Of a DNA stretch of 64,000 nucleotides, positions 1-7,967 are shown piece after piece. The translations under genes were made by a program, and so were the position numbers. The stretch comes from Butyrivibrio sp. CB08 (GTDB lineage: Bacteria > Bacillota > Clostridia > Lachnospirales > Lachnospiraceae). Under the pieces are notes generated by a model. That model did no database searches. It worked only from the letters and a program-made list of their open reading frames with translations, and was not told the origin of the DNA. How positions within the stretch are numbered: position 1 is the stretch's first letter; each line of letters begins with the position of its first letter. The DNA lies in contig NZ_RAIR01000004.1 in assembly GCF_003625485.1 (NCBI RefSeq), forward strand, positions 1-64,000, read 5' to 3'.

Positions 1-8
1 TGGGATAG

Positions 9-115
9 GGGCATAGTGGACATGCCCTGTTCTGCAGGATGCATAGAGCATCCTACAGGTTCATGCCGCCATGCGGCATAACAGAAACCCTTTCCGACGT
101 GGAGTCGGTGAGGGT
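9..115. repeat. Run of four consecutive hairpins, function unknown
   Basis: Four separate inverted repeats lie end to end downstream of the esterase stop. They are GGGCAT with a 7-base loop (9-27), an 11-bp stem with one mismatch (32-42 with 48-58), a perfect 7-bp stem ATGCCGC with a 3-base loop (63-79), and CCGAC/GTCGG (94-108) extended by ACCCT/AGGGT (87-91, 111-115). None is followed by a clear T-run on either strand, so they are not typical terminators. They may be the 3' part of a structured RNA or a repeat element that continues to the left of the window. I do not recognise the family. Confidence 0.4.
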
Positions 116-118
116 AGT

Positions 119-2041
119 TCATTTTTCATCCATGTATTTATCGATAACTTCATAGATTTCGAGGTTTGGATCCTCCACCATCTGGATGGTTGTATCTAGC
201 TGAAGAAGCTTGTCGTTACTCTTACTGCGCATCTCCCAGGTTGGAAGAGCCTTGCCATCTATCTCAGTGCTGTAAATGCCGTCTCCTGGTGTATCCACCT
301 GACGGTAGTTACCGTTTGGATCTCCGTTGTATACAAAGTTTACCCAGTAGCTCTGCATGATCTCTGAAAGCTCATAGTCGCTCTCATCGTAGAGCCCGCG
401 ATGGCGCCAGAGATTGCCATAAGCGTATGGAAGCTCTCCTGCATGATAATTACTAAGTACGTTGTTGGTCTTGGTGAAATAGTACTCGTAGGCCGGAACT
501 CCCTGCTCTACAAGGTAATTGTTCCATACGTAGTGTGGATAGGTAAACCACATAGCACTGTAGGCTACGTTAAGGGCGCCCTTGGCCTCTCCAAGCTTAT
601 CTATGATGATGTGCTGGTCTCTGGCAGGAAGGTCGTATGGAACAACCTCTGCCATCTCCTCGGCGTAATCTCCCATGTCCTCTGCGAGAAGCTCAACGTA
701 GTTATCCCTTGTGGCCTCCTCGTCCAGCATGAAGGCATCTGCTTCCTTTACATTAAAGCCATTTAAAAGAGCTTTCTCATTGTTGTTACCCTTAACATAG
801 GTCTTATATGGCTGCTCCTTAATAGCATAGCCATCAATTGTCATGGAAGAGTGCTTGGTTATGGTGGTCACCAGCTCTTTTGCCGGAATGTTTCTAAGTT
901 CATCGGAGGTTTCTACTCTGAATTCGCTTCTGACTGCTTCACCAGCCTTAAGGGCATCCTCGTAGGATCTGAAGGTGTGGAAAGGCTTCTTAGGAAGCAC
1001 TGAGCTGGACTCTGCGATGGCGTACTGGAAAAGCCCCTTGGTAAGGGGCGATACGCAAAGAGCGTTAACACTGGATGCTCCTGCGGATTCTCCAGCTATG
1101 GTGATCCTCTTTGGATCTCCGCCAAAGGCCTTGATGTTGGCATTGACCCATTTAAGAACAGCGATCTGATCCAAAAGGCCGTAGTTACCTGTGGTCTTGT
1201 TGGGTGATTCCTGTTTGAGGTCATCTGCTGCGTAGTAGCCAAATACTCCAAGCCTGTATGCACAGTTGACATAGATAACGCCTTTCTTGGCCAGGTCTTC
1301 GCCGCGGTACTCGCTGTAGGACGGCGTACCTGTGGTGAGGGATCCGCCGTGATAGTAGATAACAACCGGAAGGAGATCATCAGTCTCTTTTGCCGGGGCA
1401 AAGATGTTGAGATATAGGCAGTCTTCGCTTACCTCTTCTACATATTCATCGCCAAACTTAATCTGGTAATCATGGTAACCAAGGATCCTTGCCAGGGAAT
1501 CGTAGATAACTGGATTCTGGGGCTGCATAGCCATTGGCCCAAAGTGATTGCAGGCCTTAACCCCTTCCCACTTATCCGGTGCCTGAGGCTCTCTGAACCT
1601 GAGGTCTCCAACAGGAGCCTTGGCATAAGGGATTCCGCCATAGGCCTTGACTGTGTGGTCTTCGTTGTAAACTCCTGTAAGCTGTCCCTGGTCTATGGAG
1701 ATAACATCCGTCACATCAGGTTTTCTGTTATCAACTACCGGAACACGCTTAACTGGTGGCTGTGTCAGAAAGTACGTTGCTGCAAGCACACCAATGTATA
1801 GGAAAAGAGATGCAAACGCTCTAAACTTCATGTCCCTGCGTCTGTTCTCCGGCCCATATCCATGAATGTTCCCAAATACGCTGCCCCTTTTGGCTGCATA
1901 TTTCTTCTTGCAATAAGTCCTGTAGAAAATCATGGCAGCGCAGGCTAAAACTACGATTACCCAGCTGATGAGAATGTTCTTGGATAATTCCAGAACAGTA
2001 ATATATAAAATTGTTATCAGAATGATCAGGAAGTAAAACAT
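119..2041 (-). CDS. Membrane-anchored type-B carboxylesterase
   Basis: The product is an alpha/beta-hydrolase of the carboxylesterase type-B family, expected to hydrolyse carboxylic esters. The nucleophile elbow GESAGASS is near residue 317, an oxyanion-hole HGG lies near residue 230, and a HAGE motif near residue 532 supplies the likely catalytic histidine. The first 100 residues are unusual: three hydrophobic helices with a basic stretch between the second and third, so the enzyme is probably tethered to the membrane with the catalytic domain outside. Type-B enzymes are normally about 500 residues, and the extra length is this anchor. The ATG at 2041 has GAGG five bases upstream and is preferred over an in-frame GTG two codons earlier. 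It appears monocistronic. The substrate is not evident; feruloyl or acetyl esters of plant polysaccharide are possible for a rumen-type organism. Confidence 0.88.
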   Translation of the reverse strand: MFYFLIILITILYITVLELSKNILISWVIVVLACAAMIFYRTYCKKKYAAKRGSVFGNIHGYGPENRRRDMKFRAFASLFLYIGVLAATYFLTQPPVKRVPVVDNRKPDVTDVISIDQGQLTGVYNEDHTVKAYGGIPYAKAPVGDLRFREPQAPDKWEGVKACNHFGPMAMQPQNPVIYDSLARILGYHDYQIKFGDEYVEEVSEDCLYLNIFAPAKETDDLLPVVIYYHGGSLTTGTPSYSEYRGEDLAKKGVIYVNCAYRLGVFGYYAADDLKQESPNKTTGNYGLLDQIAVLKWVNANIKAFGGDPKRITIAGESAGASSVNALCVSPLTKGLFQYAIAESSSVLPKKPFHTFRSYEDALKAGEAVRSEFRVETSDELRNIPAKELVTTITKHSSMTIDGYAIKEQPYKTYVKGNNNEKALLNGFNVKEADAFMLDEEATRDNYVELLAEDMGDYAEEMAEVVPYDLPARDQHIIIDKLGEAKGALNVAYSAMWFTYPHYVWNNYLVEQGVPAYEYYFTKTNNVLSNYHAGELPYAYGNLWRHRGLYDESDYELSEIMQSYWVNFVYNGDPNGNYRQVDTPGDGIYSTEIDGKALPTWEMRSKSNDKLLQLDTTIQMVEDPNLEIYEVIDKYMDEK

Positions 2042-2214
2042 ACGCACCTCGCGAAAATACTGCGCTTATATTACTTTGTATTATACAACATCAGAACATG
2101 GCAGGCTATGCCTGCTTGACCAGATAAAGCACTACTATCCGCAATATTTAATTGAACTACCTTCATGAATTACAACATGCAAAGTTAGCGGGCCTTATTT
2201 GCAAGTACAGAGAA

Positions 2215-2353
2215 TTGTCACCATATTTTCCCTCCAAATCGCTGCGATTCGCGGGTCTAAATGAATCTTTTTAATAATTGTCACCATAAAATCAGCATTT
2301 TTTGACTATATTATGTGAATTTCTCAACCTTCCTTAGTCAATTTATGGTGACA
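2215..2353. repeat. Three TGTCACCATA copies, possible insertion-sequence relic
   Basis: The 480-base gap between the esterase and the next terminator holds no convincing gene. It contains TTGTCACCATA at 2215-2225 and again at 2278-2288, and the inverse TATGGTGACA at 2344-2353. The second and third copies form a 12-bp inverted repeat (2279-2290 with 2342-2353) enclosing a second pair, TTGACTA (2302-2308) and TAGTCAA (2335-2341). The left and right copies also share flanking AGAGAA-like bases. Nested multiple end repeats resemble the transposase-binding ends of some insertion sequences, but no transposase fragment is visible. A stable operator cluster is the alternative. Confidence 0.35.
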
Positions 2354-2522
2354 TTTCTCTACATTCCCCTTTTTAGCCCATTTTCTTGCAAGAGCACCTA
2401 CCATTTCGCCCAAGTGAGCGAGATGGTTCATATGAGCAAATAACGGTAATCTGAACGTTTGGTTGACGTCAACAAATCATCTCAAGGCATATATAAATTA
2501 ACACACAAAAATCATACAAGGC

Positions 2523-2553
2523 AAAAAGCGCCCGGCGAATTCGCCGGGCGCTC
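2523..2553 (-). terminator. Terminator of the aldo/keto reductase gene
   Basis: This is a perfect GC-rich palindrome (2528-2551, arms GCGCCCGGCGAA) immediately after the stop codon. On the minus strand it is followed by five T residues, a standard Rho-independent terminator. Confidence 0.93.
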
Positions 2554-2557
2554 AAGT

Positions 2558-3676
2558 TTATTCGAACTCCGCTGCAACTTTTTCAAGAAGATCACGAATC
2601 GGCAAATGCTGAGGACATACTGCCTCACACATTCCGCACTTAACACAATCTGAAGCCTTTCCACCGGTAGTAGTATACTCCGCATACTTAGCCTCTATGT
2701 TATGTCCAAAACTTGCCTTGTCATTGAGACAGCTAAAGAGATCAGGAATCCTGATGTCCATAGGACAGTGATTCTCTTCGATGCAGTAGTGGCAGTTGGT
2801 ACATGGGATCAGGTCGAGACCCTTGGTGATCCTGGTTACCTTCTGAACTGCCTCCATCTCTTTTTCTGAAAGAGGTTTTAAGTCCTTCATGTAGGAGATG
2901 TTGTCATTCATCTGCTCAATGCTGCTCATTCCGGAGAGCACCATCGCAACCTGGTCGAATCCTGCAACAAAGCGGATCGCATAGGATGCATAGCTCATAT
3001 CTCCAAGCTCGTCGTAGACCTTCCTGGCTTCATCAGAGAGATTTACAAGACTTCCGCCCTTAACAGGCTCCATAACAAGGATTGGCTTGTTATGCTTCTT
3101 GCAGACTTCGTAGCACTTTCTGCTCTGGACCTTGTCATCCTCATAGTCAAGGTAGTTGAACTGGATCTGAACAACCTCAACCTCTGGGTGGTCAGTTAAG
3201 ATCTTATCAAGGAAATCTGCTGAATCATGGAAGGAAAGGCCAACGTGCTTAACCTTGCCCTCTTTCTTAAGTTCCTGTGCAACCTCGTAGGCCTCGCACC
3301 TTTGGAACTTGTCGTAGTTACCTCTTCCCTGGGCGTGCATCAGATAGAAGTCAAAGTAGTCTACACCGCACCACTCAAGCTGTTTCTCAAAGAAGGGACG
3401 GATCTCTTCCTTGCTGTTAAAGTATGGCTCTGTGAGCTTGTTGGTAAGGGTGTACTCACTTCTGTCGTGCCTGCTTGTGAGGCACTCTCTAAGTGTAGTC
3501 TCTGACAGTCCGTCGTGATAGCCATGGGCTGTATCAAAGTAGTTGAAGCCGTTCTCAATAAAGGCATCAACCATGTCACATACCTGCTTGGTGTCGATGG
3601 CTCCGTTTGCCATTGGGAGTCTCATTGCGCCAAAGGCGAGTTTCTTTTTCATCTCAGGGAAAAATACCTGTGCCAT
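2558..3676 (-). CDS. Aldo/keto reductase with C-terminal ferredoxin-like domain
   Basis: The product is an aldo/keto reductase-superfamily barrel (about residues 10-280) with the usual catalytic set: Asp/Tyr in the DTAHGYHDG region, Lys in LTNKL and His in LMHAQ. A C-terminal iron-sulfur segment follows. It has two cysteine clusters, CTNCHYC with a later CP near residue 292 and CVKCGMCEAVCP near residue 340, as expected for 4Fe-4S ligation. This architecture is common in anaerobic Clostridia, where it suggests reduction coupled to ferredoxin-type electron transfer; the substrate is unknown. The ATG at 3676 is preceded by GGAG. The gene lies 32 bases after metY on the same strand and ends at a strong terminator, so the two may be co-transcribed. 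Confidence 0.9.
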   Translation of the reverse strand: MAQVFFPEMKKKLAFGAMRLPMANGAIDTKQVCDMVDAFIENGFNYFDTAHGYHDGLSETTLRECLTSRHDRSEYTLTNKLTEPYFNSKEEIRPFFEKQLEWCGVDYFDFYLMHAQGRGNYDKFQRCEAYEVAQELKKEGKVKHVGLSFHDSADFLDKILTDHPEVEVVQIQFNYLDYEDDKVQSRKCYEVCKKHNKPILVMEPVKGGSLVNLSDEARKVYDELGDMSYASYAIRFVAGFDQVAMVLSGMSSIEQMNDNISYMKDLKPLSEKEMEAVQKVTRITKGLDLIPCTNCHYCIEENHCPMDIRIPDLFSCLNDKASFGHNIEAKYAEYTTTGGKASDCVKCGMCEAVCPQHLPIRDLLEKVAAEFE

Positions 3677-3708
3677 AAAAATCTCCTTTCAAAAGGGGAA
3701 AGGCACGA

Positions 3709-4986
3709 TTATCCGAGGGCCTGCTCCAGATCCGCGATGAGGTCTTCCTTATCCTCAAGTCCGCAGGACATTCTTACAAGGCCGGCTGGGATTCCAGCTT
3801 CTGCAAGCTGCTCGTCGGTCATCTGCCTGTGTGTTGATGTTGCAGGGTTGAGACAGCATGTCCTTGCGTCTGCAACATGGGTTTCAATGGCTGCCAGCTT
3901 CAGCTTCTTCATGAAGCTCTCAGCTGCTGACCTGCCACCTTCGAGCTCGAAAGAAACAACACCGCAACCGCCGTTTGGCATGTATTTCCTGGCAAGCTCA
4001 TAATATGTATCCGATTCAAGGCCAGGATAGCTGACCTTAACTACCTTAGGGTGCTTCTCAAGGAACTGTGCTACTGCAAGTCCGTTCTCTACGTGCTTAG
4101 GCATACGAACGTGCAATGACTCAAGTCCGAGATTCAAAATGAATGCGTTCTGAGGTGACTGAATGCTTCCAAAGTCTCTCATAAGCTGGGCTGTAGCCTT
4201 GGTGATGAAGGCTCCCTCTTTTCCAAACTTCTCAGCATAAGCGATTCCATGGTAAGAATCATCTGGCTGTGTAAGTCCTGGGAACTTGTCTGCATGAGCC
4301 ATCCAGTCGAACTTACCGGAATCAACGATAACTCCGCCAACACCAGCGCCGTGTCCATCCATGTACTTGGTGGTTGAGTGAGTTACGATGTCTGCGCCCC
4401 ACTCGATAGGTCTGCAGTTTACTGGTGTAGGGAAAGTATTATCAACAATGAGAGGTACTCCGTGTCTGTGGGCAGCATTTGCAAATCTCTCAATATCAAG
4501 AACTGTAAGAGCAGGGTTTGCGATAGTCTCTCCAAAAACTGCTCTTGTGTTGTCCCTAAATGCTACGTCCAGCTCCTCATCAGTAGCTGTAGGTGATACG
4601 AAGGTAACCTCGATACCCATCTTAGCCATGGTAACTGCGATCAGGTTGAAGGTTCCGCCATATATTGATGAAGAAGCTACGATGTGGCTTCCGCACTCAC
4701 AGATATTAAACAGTGCAAAAAAGTTGGCTGCCTGTCCTGAAGATGTGAGCATGGCTGCTGTTCCGCCCTCTAATGCTGCAATCTTGGCTGCCACATAATC
4801 ATTAGTGGGGTTCTGAAGCCTTGTGTAGAAATATCCGCTGGCCTCAAGGTCAAAGAGCTTGCCCATATCCTCGCTGGTGTCGTATTTAAAGGTTGTTGAC
4901 TGAATGATAGGTATCTGTCTGGGCTCACCATTCTTGGGTGTATAGCCCGCCTGTACGCACTTGGTTCCAATTTTCTGCTGACTCAT
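3709..4986 (-). CDS. metY: O-acetylhomoserine sulfhydrylase
   Basis: This is a PLP-dependent enzyme of the Cys/Met-metabolism fold (gamma family). It makes L-homocysteine from O-acetyl-L-homoserine and sulfide, or links homoserine ester to other thiols. The PLP lysine is in HSTTKYMDGHG near residue 206, and the C-terminal half has the family's SCGLED stretch. At 425 residues it matches MetY (about 425-430) better than the shorter cystathionine gamma-synthases (about 380-400). No S-box or T-box leader is visible in the roughly 80 bases between this gene and ddh upstream. CysK, encoded at 42.9 kb, provides the parallel cysteine route from sulfide. Confidence 0.93.
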   Translation of the reverse strand: MSQQKIGTKCVQAGYTPKNGEPRQIPIIQSTTFKYDTSEDMGKLFDLEASGYFYTRLQNPTNDYVAAKIAALEGGTAAMLTSSGQAANFFALFNICECGSHIVASSSIYGGTFNLIAVTMAKMGIEVTFVSPTATDEELDVAFRDNTRAVFGETIANPALTVLDIERFANAAHRHGVPLIVDNTFPTPVNCRPIEWGADIVTHSTTKYMDGHGAGVGGVIVDSGKFDWMAHADKFPGLTQPDDSYHGIAYAEKFGKEGAFITKATAQLMRDFGSIQSPQNAFILNLGLESLHVRMPKHVENGLAVAQFLEKHPKVVKVSYPGLESDTYYELARKYMPNGGCGVVSFELEGGRSAAESFMKKLKLAAIETHVADARTCCLNPATSTHRQMTDEQLAEAGIPAGLVRMSCGLEDKEDLIADLEQALG

Positions 4987-5065
4987 CTGTTTATTGCCTC
5001 CAATAGTTTCTATTTTCTAACACGTAAGTGGTTTTATTTTACCATATTTTCCGAAAAAGTACGGC

Positions 5066-6052
5066 TTACAGAAGGTGAGCTCTAAGCTCCTCACCGCTCT
5101 TTTCAGAAAGCATTGCTGGTGGGATATCAAGCATTGTCTTGCATCCCTTAGCGCCATCTGCGTGCATCTTGAAGGCCGCTCTTGCTACTGCAACAAGTAC
5201 ACTGGTTGTAAACTCAGGGTTTGAATCAAGCTTTAAGCTGTACTCAATGATGTGGTTGTGCTCTTTGTCAGCGCCAGTCTTGCCACTTCTGAATACGAAT
5301 CCGCCGTGAGCCATTCCGCTGTGGTTCTTAAGAAGCTCTTCCTCGCTGATGAAATGAACTGTTGTGTCGTAATCAGCGAAGTAGTTTGGCATCTCCTTGA
5401 TCTCTTTTTCAACGGCTGCTGCATCTGCGCCGTCCTCAAGAACTACGAAGCACTCTCTTGTGTGTTTGTCTCTTGTGGTGAGCTCAGGATTCTTGCCGCT
5501 TCTAACTGCCTCAAGAGCGCTCTCTACAGGAATTGTGTACTGCTTGGCGTTCTTGACACCCTTTACGCGGCGAATAGCATCTGAATGGCCCTGTGATACA
5601 CCCTTGCCCCAGAATGTATAGTCGTTGCCATCTGGAAGGATTGCATTTGAGTAAACTCTTGCAAGAGAGAACATTCCTGGATCCCATCCGCAGGAGATAA
5701 CTGCAACCTTTGAAGCCTCTTTTGCTGCTGCGTCAACGTTTGCAAAGTGCTCAGGAATACGAGCGTGTGTGTCAAAGCTGTCAACAACATTGAACATCTT
5801 AGCGTACTGTGGTGTCTGCACTGGAAGGTCTGTTGCGCTTCCTCCGCAGAGGATCATTACATCTATCTTGTCCTTGTAGTCTGCTACATTGTCTACTGAA
5901 ACAACTGGAACTCCAGCAGTCTTAATAGTCAGTGTAGAAGGATCTCTTCTTGTGAAAACAGCTACCAGCTCCATATCAGGTGCTGCAGCAACTGCAAGTT
6001 CTACTCCCTTACCAAGGTTTCCGTAACCCAGGATACCAATTCTGATACTCAT
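5066..6052 (-). CDS. ddh: meso-Diaminopimelate dehydrogenase
   Basis: The product is an NADP-dependent oxidoreductase that forms meso-diaminopimelate directly from tetrahydrodipicolinate, ammonia and NADPH. This is the one-step branch of lysine and peptidoglycan precursor synthesis. The N-terminal Rossmann motif GILGYGNLGKG sits at residues 6-16, and the CGWDPGMFS stretch near residue 120 is characteristic of Ddh. The length (328) is typical. A GGAGG lies upstream of the ATG. The gene is transcribed away from the phosphoribosyltransferase-like gene, with a shared divergent promoter region at 6053-6221. Confidence 0.95.
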   Translation of the reverse strand: MSIRIGILGYGNLGKGVELAVAAAPDMELVAVFTRRDPSTLTIKTAGVPVVSVDNVADYKDKIDVMILCGGSATDLPVQTPQYAKMFNVVDSFDTHARIPEHFANVDAAAKEASKVAVISCGWDPGMFSLARVYSNAILPDGNDYTFWGKGVSQGHSDAIRRVKGVKNAKQYTIPVESALEAVRSGKNPELTTRDKHTRECFVVLEDGADAAAVEKEIKEMPNYFADYDTTVHFISEEELLKNHSGMAHGGFVFRSGKTGADKEHNHIIEYSLKLDSNPEFTTSVLVAVARAAFKMHADGAKGCKTMLDIPPAMLSEKSGEELRAHLL

Positions 6053-6147
6053 TTTCTTTTGCCTCCTATGTATAAAAATAAATCACGTACAATTAAAACG
6101 TATTATACAACCATTTACCTTCCTATACTATTGATTTTTTTGTCTAG

Positions 6148-6179
6148 TTGACATTCCGAAATTGGATTTATGTTATACT
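6148..6179 (+). promoter_or_regulatory. Probable sigma-A promoter for the phosphoribosyltransferase-like gene
   Basis: A TTGACA -35 box (6148-6153) and a TATACT -10 box (6174-6179) preceded by TG form an extended -10 promoter. The 20-base spacer is long, and the extended -10 would compensate. The start codon lies about 43 bases downstream, with an AAGGGGA ribosome-binding site. Confidence 0.6.
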
Positions 6180-6221
6180 GATTAATATAAAGAAATAACA
6201 ATTATCGAAAGGGGATTAATT

Positions 6222-6866
6222 ATGCTAAGTGATTATACGAAAATTCCAGCTTCCATGAATTCATCTGTCGCTCTTAAGATAATTCCTGGACACTATGCGA
6301 CTACTCATTCGCATATCACCAATTACATGGAAATCGGCACATTGAAGACCAGGTGCAATGAAGCTCACGGCGTAGCTAATGCCCTGGCGATGCACTATAC
6401 AGTCAACACTCCTGTTGACACTATCCTGTGCGCCGATGGCACTGAGGTAATAGGAACCTATCTTGCTGAGGAGCTGACCAAGGCCGGCGTTCTTAACTAC
6501 AACGCCCACAAGACAATCTATGTTCTGGCTCCTGAGTATGCTCCAAACGGACAGATTATCTTCAGAGATAACCTTCAGCTTGCTATAAGAGGCAAGAACG
6601 TACTGATCCTTATGGGATCCCTTGCTACAGGTCTTACTCTTGAGGGCCTTATGGACGGAGTTCGCTACTACGGCGCAACTGTTTCCGGAGCATGTGCTAT
6701 TTTTAGCGCGGTAAAAGAGGTTGAAGGAATACCTGTTATTTCAGTCTTCCATCCTGAAGAGATTCCAAACTATCACTCCTATGCTCCATCAGAGTGTCCT
6801 CTTTGCAAGAGTGGACAGCCAATCGATGCCCTTGTAAACAGCTTCGGTTATAGCATTTTAAGATAA
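6222..6866 (+). CDS. Orotate phosphoribosyltransferase-like protein
   Basis: A 214-residue protein with the type-I phosphoribosyltransferase fold: an early SHxTNYME-like segment, a central CADGTEVIG stretch, and the position of the PRPP loop near residue 127. Family members usually carry two acidic residues before the loop (DD..TG); here it reads LILMGSLATGLTLEG, so the acidic pair is missing and PRPP binding may be altered. A C-terminal CPLCKSGQP segment could bind metal. Such proteins are generally annotated as orotate phosphoribosyltransferases, but no pyrimidine genes are nearby, so a true OPRT role is doubtful. The 3' end overlaps the convergent AraC gene by 9 bases. Confidence 0.65.
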   Translation: MLSDYTKIPASMNSSVALKIIPGHYATTHSHITNYMEIGTLKTRCNEAHGVANALAMHYTVNTPVDTILCADGTEVIGTYLAEELTKAGVLNYNAHKTIYVLAPEYAPNGQIIFRDNLQLAIRGKNVLILMGSLATGLTLEGLMDGVRYYGATVSGACAIFSAVKEVEGIPVISVFHPEEIPNYHSYAPSECPLCKSGQPIDALVNSFGYSILR

Positions 6867-7826
6867 CTGGTGTTTTCTTCTATATTCTCTCGGAGGACAT
6901 CCGTACTTGGCTGCAAACTTCTTGTAGAAGTATGCACTGTTTTCATAACCAATGTTTTCTATAATCCTCTCTGTAGTGAGAGTAGTATTCTCTAAATAAT
7001 AAGCAGCTTGCTGCAGCTTCCTTTGCTGCAGGAGCTGCTTAAAATTATTACCGGTGTTATTTTTTAAAAGTCTGCTAAGGTGTGCTGTTGTGTACCCTGT
7101 CTTTTTAGCAAGTTCCTCCAAACTTCCATCCTTATAATTGTGATCAATGTACTCAAGGGCCGCAATGGTGATATTCTGCCCTTTGGATCTCATGTCCTTT
7201 AAGGTGTCAGCGGAAAGAGCTGCCAGATTCATAAGCAGAAGATCCATGGTTCCATTAACCACCTGGTTCATGTCATTTGGATGAACTGTAAGGGTCCAGA
7301 TAAGATTCTCCAAAAGATTCTCAACAGCGATGACTCCCTCTGCGTGATAGAGAAGGAAATCGCTGTATCTGTTTTTCTCAGAAAGTGATGCGATGATAAA
7401 GTCCCGAAGGATATTCTCCCTGTCATAGGATACGCTGCTTCTTGAAAAGAACTCCGGAAGAATAATGATGTTCATTGCAAGGTCATCCCTGCTGCAGGGC
7501 ATGATCTCATGACGGGCGTGGCGGTTCATAAGTAGAATATCACCCGTTTTTAATGTGATGCTGTCTCCGTCTTTGATCCTGGTGGTAAGCGATCCCTGTA
7601 GCATCACTACCATCTCTATGTAGTTGTGTCTGTGCTCAGGAAAGTAAGCGAACCTCGTGTGGGGTCTTATGGCTATGAACTTACCCTTTTCAAGTAGCTT
7701 GGCTGAGTCCACAACGAACTCATCCTCCGAGGTATAAAGTTCCTTGGAGATAGCAGTATCTCCAGCGATGATCTTCTCTTCTTCCTCTGTGATCTTGTAG
7801 ATGTGGTCCAGGATTTCTTTTCTCAT
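6858..7826 (-). CDS. AraC-family regulator, probable rhamnose activator
   Basis: A 322-residue regulator with an N-terminal cupin sensor domain (about residues 45-150, with a histidine-rich HRHNYIEMV core) and a C-terminal double helix-turn-helix (about 215-320, ending in the usual YGCPPREYRRK signature). It is transcribed divergently from rhaBAD with 141 bases between the start codons, the usual arrangement for RhaR/RhaS-type activators, so I infer that it responds to L-rhamnose or a pathway intermediate and activates rhaB. Its 3' end overlaps the converging phosphoribosyltransferase-like gene. Proof would need a binding site, which I could not define. Confidence 0.85.
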   Translation of the reverse strand: MRKEILDHIYKITEEEEKIIAGDTAISKELYTSEDEFVVDSAKLLEKGKFIAIRPHTRFAYFPEHRHNYIEMVVMLQGSLTTRIKDGDSITLKTGDILLMNRHARHEIMPCSRDDLAMNIIILPEFFSRSSVSYDRENILRDFIIASLSEKNRYSDFLLYHAEGVIAVENLLENLIWTLTVHPNDMNQVVNGTMDLLLMNLAALSADTLKDMRSKGQNITIAALEYIDHNYKDGSLEELAKKTGYTTAHLSRLLKNNTGNNFKQLLQQRKLQQAAYYLENTTLTTERIIENIGYENSAYFYKKFAAKYGCPPREYRRKHQLS

Positions 7827-7967
7827 AAATACTCCGGTGAAATAATATCAAATAAGGTTCTATTTTGGATAAGTTTTCGTTCTAGAAAGGTCATGACTCG
7901 TCCTATATTATAACAGATATAAAGGGTATTGGCCCACATTATTAGAAATATCAGATGAGGTATAGCA
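7827..7967. promoter_or_regulatory. Divergent control region of the rhamnose locus
   Basis: These 141 bases separate the AraC-type regulator from rhaB. A TATATT -10-like box (7904-7909) lies upstream of rhaB, but no matching -35 box is seen at the normal distance, as is common for activator-dependent promoters. I could not define a convincing operator repeat. Confidence 0.4.

Noticed and set aside
2042-2522. A small protein gene in the gap after the esterase
   Set aside because: Short frames here lack ribosome-binding sites and recognisable sequence; the region is AT-rich with repeats.
4987-5065. S-box or T-box leader before metY
   Set aside because: The gap is only about 80 bases and shows none of the conserved boxes or a terminator pair.
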